From the NCBI GenBank assembly GCA_900759455.1, contig CAAEVI010000152.1, forward strand, positions 1 through 12,328: a stretch of DNA of 12,328 bases. The letters run 5' to 3'. Made by a program: the position numbers and the translations under genes. The stretch comes from Erysipelotrichaceae bacterium (lineage in GTDB: Bacteria > Bacillota_I > Bacilli_A > Erysipelotrichales > Erysipelotrichaceae). This document shows, piece by piece, positions 1-5,792 of this stretch (positions are counted from its first letter, which is position 1; each line of letters begins with the position of its first letter). Below the pieces are notes generated by a model that searched no databases, had not been told where the DNA came from, and was given only the letters and a program-made list of their open reading frames with translations.

Positions 1-49
1 AATTTATGAATAAAGAATAGGAAAACATCTCCTTGTACAAAACAAAAAA

Positions 50-104
50 AAGGAGCCAACCTAAATTTTCTTAGGTTGACACCATTGGCCTTTATACAAG
101 GCTC
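50..104 (-). terminator. Rho-independent terminator of tRNA-His
   Basis: Read on the minus strand, CAACCTAA (78-71) pairs with TTAGGTTG (64-57) around a six-base loop. Weaker outer pairing lengthens the stem, and a run of eight T's follows. A second small hairpin (GCCTT/AAGGC, about 89-103) lies between the tRNA and the main stem. Together these end the tRNA transcript about 40 bases past its CCA end. Confidence 0.85.
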
Positions 105-115
105 TATTTGTTTAA

Positions 116-192
116 TGGGGCGACTGATGGGATTCGAACCCACGAGTGACGGAGCCACAATCCGCTGTGTTAACCACTTCACCACAATCGCC
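116..192 (-). tRNA. tRNA-His (anticodon GTG), CCA encoded
   Basis: The minus strand folds into a complete cloverleaf. The acceptor stem GCGATTG pairs with CAGTCGC with one G-T wobble. The anticodon loop is TTGTGGC with GTG at 158-156, and the T-loop carries GGTTCGAATCC. The gene encodes its own CCA end (118-116). The base at 192 supplies the extra G at position -1, facing C73; this extra pair is the identity element recognised by histidyl-tRNA synthetase in bacteria. It stands alone, with no other tRNA nearby, and has its own promoter and terminator. Confidence 0.97.
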
Positions 193-205
193 GTTTGCAT
201 GTTGT

Positions 206-234
206 ATTATACATGACACTATGTTGTTTGTAAA
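206..234 (-). promoter_or_regulatory. Sigma-A promoter of tRNA-His
   Basis: On the minus strand, TTTACA (234-229) and TATAAT (211-206) are separated by 17 bases. The -10 box ends 14 bases before the first tRNA base, so the transcript has a very short 5' leader, normal for tRNA genes. Confidence 0.85.
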
Positions 235-300
235 TACTTTTTTTTTATTTTTTTGTCTATTTCTTTATCTTTACGGAAAATATCGCAAATAAATAGACAT

Positions 301-332
301 AAAAATGTGCTGTCTTGTTTCAGACAGCACAT
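301..332 (-). terminator. Terminator of the Cys-rich gene
   Basis: ATGTGCTGTCT and AGACAGCACAT form a perfect 11-bp inverted repeat (305-315 and 322-332) with a six-base loop. On the minus strand it is followed by five T's. It lies 36 bases past the stop codon of the small Cys-rich gene and separates it from the tRNA promoter. Confidence 0.85.
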
Positions 333-367
333 CCTCATCTACAATAAATTCAGTTCATCTGTAATTT

Positions 368-706
368 TTACTTGTTCTCACCATAGTTCTGAGATGCTTC
401 TGCGAATGGATTGTTTTCTTCTCCTTCAAAATTTGCGGCATTCTCTTCATCAAAGCCGCATAAACCCATACAGCGGGCAACCTGCCGTTCAAATTCACGT
501 TCCGCACGGCGCAGGCATGCATAATCGATGGTCACTCTTTCCGGTTCGCGAGTGCAGCAGCGGCAGCGGCAGCAGCATGCATTTCGATAACAGAACGGTC
601 CATTGTTCATACAGGAAGAAGCACACTGATTGACACGGATATGCTGTGCGCGTCCCCAAGTTCCACAGCAGTTGCAGTTACGATTGCGATTACAGTTACA
701 ATTCAT
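368..706 (-). CDS. Small Cys-, Asn- and Arg-rich protein (112 aa), unknown function
   Basis: I do not recognise a family. I place the start at 706 because the ATG has AGGAAGGG six bases upstream (720-713); an upstream ATG at 733 lacks a ribosome binding site. The product has 17 cysteines, nearly all in the first 83 residues. They include an opening Asn-Cys/Asn-Arg tract (Cys3, 5, 11, 13, 14), a CCC-R-C-R-CC cluster (Cys44-51), and Cys64, 79 and 83. The tail after residue 85 is acidic and Asn-rich and has no cysteines. There is no signal peptide or membrane segment. Such proteins in Bacillota can be spore-coat components or metal binders, but neither role is shown here. A terminator follows. 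I found no convincing sigma-A promoter upstream. CATAGTCTG near 750 on the minus strand faintly resembles a SigK -10 box. The gene is divergent from the hydrogenase. Confidence 0.8.
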   Translation of the reverse strand: MNCNCNRNRNCNCCGTWGRAQHIRVNQCASSCMNNGPFCYRNACCCRCRCCTREPERVTIDYACLRRAEREFERQVARCMGLCGFDEENAANFEGEENNPFAEASQNYGENK

Positions 707-817
707 ATAAATCCCTTCCTTTCCCGATATCATCTATCTCTAGTTCAGACTATGTGCAGCTTTTTTTTCGATCATGGACAACTAACCATAAAGGCCGATA
801 AAAAACATATTAATTAT

Positions 818-831
818 GTGAAATATTTCAC
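818..831. promoter_or_regulatory. Perfect palindrome, Rex-like or CRP/FNR-like operator
   Basis: GTGAAATATTTCAC is a perfect 14-bp palindrome lying 8 bp upstream of the hydrogenase -35 box. It matches the core of the operator described for Rex in some Bacillota (TTGTGAAWWWWTTCACAA), although the outermost bases here (AT left, TT right) do not match. It also fits the CRP/FNR pattern TGTGA-N6-TCA. Rex senses NADH/NAD+ and commonly controls fermentation and hydrogenase genes, so Rex is the more attractive reading. The regulator itself is not in the window. Confidence 0.55.
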
Positions 832-838
832 TTTTTGT

Positions 839-868
839 TTTACAAATCGTTTGCGAATCAGCTATAAT
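839..868 (+). promoter_or_regulatory. Sigma-A promoter of the hydrogenase
   Basis: TTTACA (839-844) and TATAAT (863-868) are 18 bases apart. Transcription would begin near 875, at or just before the GAGGTG ribosome binding site, giving an unusually short 5' leader of about 15 bases. Confidence 0.7.
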
Positions 869-889
869 AAATCTGAGGTGAAAACAAAT

Positions 890-2410
890 ATGAGAGGAAT
901 CTACAATTCAGTAACAGATATTCGAAGAAAAGTCTTTACTGAGATTGCAAGACTTGCCTATGAAGGCGGGGATTATGCAAAAAAAATCGAGGATCTTCCT
1001 TATAAGATCCTGCCTGGTCATAAGGCAAGCTATCGTAACAGCATCTTTCTGGAGCGTGCGATCATCGGCGAACGTCTGCGCCTGGGGATCGGTCTGCCTC
1101 TTCGTACAGTAGAAGAGCAGTCCGCATTGTCTGATGGAATCGAAGAGAGTGCCATCGCAGAAAAATACTACGACGATCCGCTGATCAATATCATCAAATT
1201 TGCCTGCAATGCGTGTCCGGAGAAGAAAGTGGTCGTTACCGATACGTGTCAGGGATGTCTGTCACATCAATGTACGGAAGTATGTCCGAAAGATGCAATC
1301 CATATCGTGAACGGTAAGAGCTTCATCGATCAGGATAAATGTATCAAATGCGGACGATGCATCGATGCATGCCCATATCATGCCATCAACAAACTGGAGC
1401 GTCCTTGTGCAGCAAGCTGCGGCATGGATGCCATTCATTCTGACGAAGACGGCTGTGCGGAGATCGATTACGATAAATGTGTCTCCTGCGGTATGTGTCT
1501 GGTCAACTGTCCATTCGGCGCAATCGTTGATAAAGGCCAGATTTTCCAGACGATCCATGCCATCAAAGGAGGAGCTGAGGTCATTGCCGCTGTTGCGCCG
1601 GCATTTGTCGGCCAGTTCGGACCAAGCGTTACTCCTGACAAAGTAAAAGGTGCGTTAAAAGAACTGGGCTTTGCCGATGTCGTTGAAGTTGCTATCGGTG
1701 CCGACCTTTGTACAATTGAAGAGGCTGAAGACTTCCTGAACAAAGTTCCTGAAAAGCAGCCGTTCATGGCAACATCCTGCTGTCCGGCATGGTCTGTAAT
1801 GGCGAAAAAGCTTTTCCCTGATTTCAAGCCGTATATTTCAATGGCACTCACACCGATGGTCCTGACCGGACGTCTGATCAAAAAAGAAAAACCAAATTCA
1901 AAAGTTGTATTCATCGGTCCTTGCGCCGCAAAAAAACTGGAAGCAAGCCGCAAGAGCATTCGATCTGACGTAGACTTTGTATTGACCTTCGAAGAAGTGA
2001 TGGGCATGTTCGAAGCAAAAGGTGTCAACCTTGAACAGCTGACTGTCAGTGAGCCATTAACTGAGGGTACTGGTTCCGGACGCGGTTTCGCTGTCAGCGG
2101 AGGCGTGGCTCAGGCCGTAAAAGATCAGATCCTGAAAGATCATCCGGATATGGAAGTGAAGATCCAGGCAGCAGAAGGTCTTAAAAACTGCAAGACAATG
2201 CTGATGATGGCCAAAGCAGGCCGACTGAACGGATATCTGCTGGAAGGAATGGCTTGTCCAGGCGGATGTGTGGCCGGTGCAGGAACTCTGCAGCCTGTCA
2301 TGAAATCCAGCGCAGCTGTAAAAAAATACGTTAAAGAAGCTGACAAAAAGCTTTCCAGCGAAAGTGCCTATGGCGATAATCTCGAATTATTGACAGAGCA
2401 CAATGCATAA
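890..2410 (+). CDS. Monomeric [FeFe] hydrogenase, group B type (506 aa)
   Basis: It reversibly reduces protons to H2 at an H-cluster, most likely with ferredoxin as partner, in the cytoplasm. All three H-cluster motifs are present: TSCCPAW (295-301), GPCAAKK (343-349) and EGMACPGGC (452-460). The ligand cysteines are expected to be 297, 345, 456 and 460. The CPGGC-VAGAG form of the last motif is typical of the group B branch rather than the well-studied group A enzymes. The N-terminal half carries ferredoxin-type cluster motifs: Cys106/109, Cys120/123/128/132, CIKCGRCIDAC (151-161) and CVSCGMCLVNC (197-207). I chose the ATG at 890 because GAGGTG lies nine bases upstream; the frame stays open further 5' without a start signal. 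It has its own promoter and terminator, with a palindromic operator upstream. Maturases HydE, HydF and HydG are not in the window. Confidence 0.95.
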   Translation: MRGIYNSVTDIRRKVFTEIARLAYEGGDYAKKIEDLPYKILPGHKASYRNSIFLERAIIGERLRLGIGLPLRTVEEQSALSDGIEESAIAEKYYDDPLINIIKFACNACPEKKVVVTDTCQGCLSHQCTEVCPKDAIHIVNGKSFIDQDKCIKCGRCIDACPYHAINKLERPCAASCGMDAIHSDEDGCAEIDYDKCVSCGMCLVNCPFGAIVDKGQIFQTIHAIKGGAEVIAAVAPAFVGQFGPSVTPDKVKGALKELGFADVVEVAIGADLCTIEEAEDFLNKVPEKQPFMATSCCPAWSVMAKKLFPDFKPYISMALTPMVLTGRLIKKEKPNSKVVFIGPCAAKKLEASRKSIRSDVDFVLTFEEVMGMFEAKGVNLEQLTVSEPLTEGTGSGRGFAVSGGVAQAVKDQILKDHPDMEVKIQAAEGLKNCKTMLMMAKAGRLNGYLLEGMACPGGCVAGAGTLQPVMKSSAAVKKYVKEADKKLSSESAYGDNLELLTEHNA

Positions 2411-2421
2411 GATCAATAATC

Positions 2422-2453
2422 GGAATGGAAACAAGGTTTCCATTCCTTTTTTT
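2422..2453 (+). terminator. Terminator of the hydrogenase
   Basis: GGAATGGAAAC (2422-2432) pairs perfectly with GTTTCCATTCC (2436-2446) around a three-base loop, followed by seven T's. It sits 11 bases past the hydrogenase stop and isolates the gene from nadE. Confidence 0.93.
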
Positions 2454-2455
2454 CT

Positions 2456-2483
2456 TTGTTTCATTTTCAAAGTCTGTTATACT
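2456..2483 (+). promoter_or_regulatory. Probable promoter of nadE
   Basis: TATACT (2478-2483) is preceded by TG at 2475-2476, forming an extended -10 box. The best -35 is the weak TTGTTT at 2456-2461 with a 16-base spacer, immediately after the hydrogenase terminator. Confidence 0.55.
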
Positions 2484-2505
2484 TATTATCAAGAAGGTGA
2501 AAATT

Positions 2506-4437
2506 ATGATAAACTACGGCTATTATCACGTTGCCGCTGCAACGCTTCCGGTCCGCATCGGAGATGTTGCATTCCATACAGAAGAAATGATCAGGATTGC
2601 CAACGAATGTCCTGCTGAAACAGATCTCCTTGTTTTTCCCGAACTGGCTGTATGCGGTTATACATGCGGTGACCTGTTTTTTGAGTCACTGCTGCTGGAT
2701 GCATGTGAAGATGCACTGGAAGTCCTGCGGCAGAGGCTTCCCGAAAACCTGATGGTGATCGTCGGTGTTCCGTTGCGAAAACATGACCGGCTTTATAACT
2801 GTGCGGCTGTTTTCTTCCAAAAGAAGATCATCGCCATTCAAGTCAAGTCGTACATACCAAACTATAATGAATTTTATGAGAAAAGATGGTTTTCCAGCAG
2901 TTTCGAACTGGATGAGGAAACGATCGAACTTAACGGTGAAACGATTCCATTCTCTTCCCGTTTGCTGATCCATGACAAAACGACAAAAGCAGTGATCGGT
3001 ATCGATGTCTGTGAGGACTTATGGGTTCCTGTAGCACCGAGCTCACTGCATGCCTTAAACGGTGCCAATGTTATTGTCAACCTGTCCGCATCCAATGAAA
3101 CGATCGGCAAAAGCGCCTACCGACGTGCACTCGTCCAGTCACAAAGTGCCAAATGCTACTGCGGTTATGTTTACTGCAGCGCAAGTCAGGATGAGAGTAC
3201 CAGTGATCTGGTATTCAGCGGTCACCGCATCATCGCCGACAACGGATCGATCATCAGTGAAGCGCGCTTTCAGGATAACGATGCGGTTTTATACGGAGAA
3301 ATCGATCTGGAAAGGTGCACACAGGACCGCATTCGCTTCAATACGGCAATGAAACAGCCTTATCCTATGCAGTACACACATATTCATGTTGAAAGTATGC
3401 CGAAGATAAAAACCGAACTTCATTTGAAGCGTACCATTACCCCTTATCCGTTTGTACCGCAAAATGATACCGACCGGCTGCAGCGCTGCCGTGAAATCAG
3501 AAGCATTCAGGCGGCCGGACTGGCACAGCGCTTAAAAAAGATACATTGCGATCATCTGGTGATCGGCATCAGCGGTGGTCTGGATTCGACCCTTGCCCTG
3601 ATCATTGCCAAGGAAGCTTTCGAAATGAATCATTACCCGAGTCAGAATATCGTGGCAGTGACCATGCCCGGTTTCGGTACAACTGACCGTACCCACAGCA
3701 ATTCCACCTCTTTAATGGATCAGCTGAATGTGACCAGCATGGACGTAGCGATCCATGATGCGGTCTACCAGCATTTCAAAGACATCGGTCATGATGAAAA
3801 CGTACATGACATAACCTACGAAAATTCACAGGCAAGAGAAAGAACACAGATCCTGATGGATCTTGCAAACAAAGAAAACGGCATCGTGCTGGGAACCGGT
3901 GACCTCAGCGAACTTGCTTTGGGGTGGTGTACCTATAACGGGGATCACATGTCCATGTATGCAGTCAATGCTTCGATCCCCAAGACCCTGGTTCGTTATA
4001 TCGTTGAAGGATATGCTGCCGAGCAGCATGAAAAAGGTCATACTGAATTAGCGATGACACTGAATGATATCTGCAATACGCCGGTTTCGCCTGAGCTTCT
4101 TCCTCCGACAACAGATGGCAAGATCGCACAGAAAACAGAAGAATCCATCGGTTCCTATGATCTGCATGATTTCTTCCTCTATCATATGCTTCGCAATCAT
4201 TTTTCACCGTCAAAGATCTTTGTTCTGGCCCAGCATGCATTCAAAGATACGGATCCGGCTATCATCTTGAAAACGTTGAAAACTTTTTACCGTCGTTTCT
4301 TCACCCAGCAGTTCAAACGCAACTGTATGCCGGACGGTGTAAAAGTCGGCTCTGTCTGTCTCTCTCCGCGCGGCGACTGGCGCATGCCAAGTGATGCATC
4401 CATGAATCTTTGGATGAATGAAGTCAATCATCTTTAA
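2506..4437 (+). CDS. nadE: Glutamine-dependent NAD+ synthetase
   Basis: It makes NAD+ from deamido-NAD+, ATP and glutamine-derived ammonia, the last step of NAD biosynthesis, in the cytoplasm. The 643-residue product has the two-domain form. An N-terminal nitrilase-type glutaminase (about 1-290) carries the Glu-Lys-Cys triad: Glu46 in FPELAVCGY, Lys114 in KSYIPNY and Cys169 in GIDVCEDLW. A C-terminal synthetase (about 325-643) has the ATP-pyrophosphatase loop SGGLDS (356-361) and the conserved LGTGDLSELALGW stretch. The length and domain order resemble the long glutaminase-fused enzymes such as that of Mycobacterium tuberculosis, not the short ammonia-dependent NadE. The start is the ATG behind AGAAGGTG (2492-2499); upstream in-frame codons overlap the previous terminator. 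It is a single-gene unit between two terminators. Confidence 0.96.
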   Translation: MINYGYYHVAAATLPVRIGDVAFHTEEMIRIANECPAETDLLVFPELAVCGYTCGDLFFESLLLDACEDALEVLRQRLPENLMVIVGVPLRKHDRLYNCAAVFFQKKIIAIQVKSYIPNYNEFYEKRWFSSSFELDEETIELNGETIPFSSRLLIHDKTTKAVIGIDVCEDLWVPVAPSSLHALNGANVIVNLSASNETIGKSAYRRALVQSQSAKCYCGYVYCSASQDESTSDLVFSGHRIIADNGSIISEARFQDNDAVLYGEIDLERCTQDRIRFNTAMKQPYPMQYTHIHVESMPKIKTELHLKRTITPYPFVPQNDTDRLQRCREIRSIQAAGLAQRLKKIHCDHLVIGISGGLDSTLALIIAKEAFEMNHYPSQNIVAVTMPGFGTTDRTHSNSTSLMDQLNVTSMDVAIHDAVYQHFKDIGHDENVHDITYENSQARERTQILMDLANKENGIVLGTGDLSELALGWCTYNGDHMSMYAVNASIPKTLVRYIVEGYAAEQHEKGHTELAMTLNDICNTPVSPELLPPTTDGKIAQKTEESIGSYDLHDFFLYHMLRNHFSPSKIFVLAQHAFKDTDPAIILKTLKTFYRRFFTQQFKRNCMPDGVKVGSVCLSPRGDWRMPSDASMNLWMNEVNHL

Positions 4438-4462
4438 GACTGCACAGCTGCAGTCTTTTTTT
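4438..4462 (+). terminator. Terminator of nadE
   Basis: GACTGCA (4438-4444) pairs with TGCAGTC (4449-4455) around a CAGC loop, followed by seven T's. The hairpin begins on the base after the nadE stop codon. Confidence 0.9.
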
Positions 4463-4476
4463 GAACGGATTTGCTC

Positions 4477-4504
4477 TTGCGTGCCTCCATCAACAGGCTA
4501 TAAT
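4477..4504 (+). promoter_or_regulatory. Sigma-A promoter of the alcohol dehydrogenase
   Basis: TTGCGT (4477-4482) and a perfect TATAAT (4499-4504) are 16 bases apart, followed by a ribosome binding site GAAGGATG (4521-4528) seven bases before the ATG. Confidence 0.75.
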
Positions 4505-4535
4505 TAAAGAGAAACAGAAAGAAGGATGAAACTAT

Positions 4536-5715
4536 ATGATCAATTTCTCATATCATGCCCCTACTAAAATAATATTCGGCGAAGACAGCGAACTTCAGTG
4601 CGCACAATTGCTTCGTGAATGCGGTGCTCATAAAGTACTGGTCCATTACGGCGGAAGCAGTGCACTCCGCTCGGGACTGCTGCATCGTGTCTGCCAATGT
4701 CTTCAGGATGCCCGGCTGCCTTATGTCACATTAGGCGGCGTAAAACCAAATCCCCGTCTGTCCAAAGTAAAAGAAGGGATTGCACTGGCAAAAGAGGAAG
4801 AGGTCGACTTTATCCTCGCCCTGGGCGGAGGAAGCGTCCTTGATTCAGCAAAAGCAATTGCTTACGGATGTGTCAATGAAGGTGACTTATGGGATTATTA
4901 CACCAGAAAAAAAAACGATCACCGGCAGTCTTCCTGTCGGTACGATTGCCACGATTGCGGCAGCCGGATCGGAGATGAGCAATTCCAGCGTCATCACCAA
5001 TGAAGAAGGCTGGCTCAAACGCGGTCTGAGCACTCCTTACGGATACTGCCGCTTCGCCATACTCAATCCCTCGCTCACCGCAACGCTTCCCCTTTATCAG
5101 ACCATGTCCGGCTGCACGGATATTTTGATGCACACGATGGAGCGATATTTTACAAATGAACCAGCCATGGAACTAACCGATGAAATCGCCGAAGCCCTGA
5201 TGCGCACGGTCATGAAACATGCCCGCATTCTCCTTCATAAGCCGCAGGATCTCGCTTCCCGCTCAGAGATCTTATGGGCAAGCGAGCTCTCGCATAACGG
5301 TGTCAGCGGTGACCGCACATTGGGAGACTGGGCCTGCCATCAGCTGGAACATGAACTCAGCGGCATGTTTGATGTAGCCCACGGTGCAGGCCTCGCAGCC
5401 ATCTGGGCTTCATGGGCACGCAGTGTGATGGATGTCAATCCGAAACGTTTTGCGCAATATGCAAAAAATGTCATGCAGGTCGCTGAAGGAAAAGATGACA
5501 CCGAAACAGCCCTGGCCGGTATCGCCGCCACCGAAAGTTTCTTTAAAGAAATCGGAATGCCGACCTGTATCCGTGAACTGGGGATTTCTTTGAGCGACGC
5601 ACAAATTAATGAATTATCAGAAAAATGTACTTTTTTTCACACAAGGACCATCGGCGGATTCAAAAAGCTGGATTATGAGGATATCCGTCAAATTTATCGT
5701 AAGGCCCGTTCGTGA
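4536..5715 (+). pseudogene. Iron-containing alcohol dehydrogenase (butanol dehydrogenase/YqhD type), +1 frameshift
   Basis: Members of this family reduce aldehydes to alcohols with NAD(P)H in fermentation. The reading frame from 4536 is family-like up to YYTRKK, then degenerates and stops at 5003. The family sequence resumes one base over as KKTITGSLPVG and runs to 5715. The break lies in nine consecutive A's (4907-4915). With eight A's the gene would encode one 392-residue protein, the usual length. In that conceptual product the nucleotide-binding GGGS is at 97-100. The metal ligands of the YqhD/BDH branch are all kept: Asp195 and His199 in GCTDILMHTMERYF, plus His268 and His282. Everything on both sides of the run looks conserved, and the promoter and terminator are intact. 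This suggests a sequencing error, a phase-variable tract or slippage-mediated expression rather than old decay. Confidence 0.88.
4907..4915 (+). repeat. A9 homopolymer at the frameshift site
   Basis: A run of nine A's sits exactly where the alcohol dehydrogenase frame changes. Loss of one A restores the full reading frame. Such tracts slip during replication, during transcription and during some sequencing chemistries. Confidence 0.9.
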
Positions 5716-5733
5716 ATTTCTCATTGCATTAAA

Positions 5734-5782
5734 AAAAGATCAGATCTTTCAGACACAGCGTCTGCTTTAGATCTGATCTTTT
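5734..5782. terminator. Bidirectional terminator between alcohol dehydrogenase and EF-G-like gene
   Basis: AAAAGATCAGATCT (5734-5747) pairs with AGATCTGATCTTTT (5769-5782). An inner stem CAGAC/GTCTG (5750-5754 and 5760-5764) sits in the loop region. T-runs lie on both strands, so the element can end both converging transcripts. Confidence 0.88.
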
Positions 5783-5792
5783 ATTTATATCG

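Larger units (their letters stand above)
707..889. other. Divergent intergenic region, Cys-rich gene / hydrogenase
   Basis: This 183-bp AT-rich gap separates two divergent genes. It holds the ribosome binding site of the Cys-rich gene, the 14-bp palindrome at 818-831 and the hydrogenase promoter. I see no coding potential of its own: the plus-strand open frame entering from 641 is an upstream extension of the hydrogenase frame with no ribosome binding site. Confidence 0.75.

Noticed and set aside
187..201. cre-like sequence at the 5' end of the tRNA gene
   Set aside because: ATGCAAACGGCGATT breaks the consensus after the central CG, and the bases are explained by the tRNA acceptor stem.
253..633. 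Plus-strand open frame of 126 codons
   Set aside because: It lies opposite the Cys-rich gene, covers that gene's terminator and has no ribosome binding site; a shadow.
641..889. In-frame 83-codon 5' extension of the hydrogenase
   Set aside because: No ribosome binding site, no resemblance to hydrogenase N-termini, overlaps the Cys-rich gene on the other strand and the promoter. The ATG at 890 has a good GAGGTG site.
1468..2028. Long minus-strand open frame within the hydrogenase
   Set aside because: It is antisense to strongly conserved catalytic motifs and has no start signals.
2425..2505. In-frame upstream extension of nadE
   Set aside because: It runs through the hydrogenase terminator and lacks a ribosome binding site; the ATG at 2506 starts the family-like sequence.
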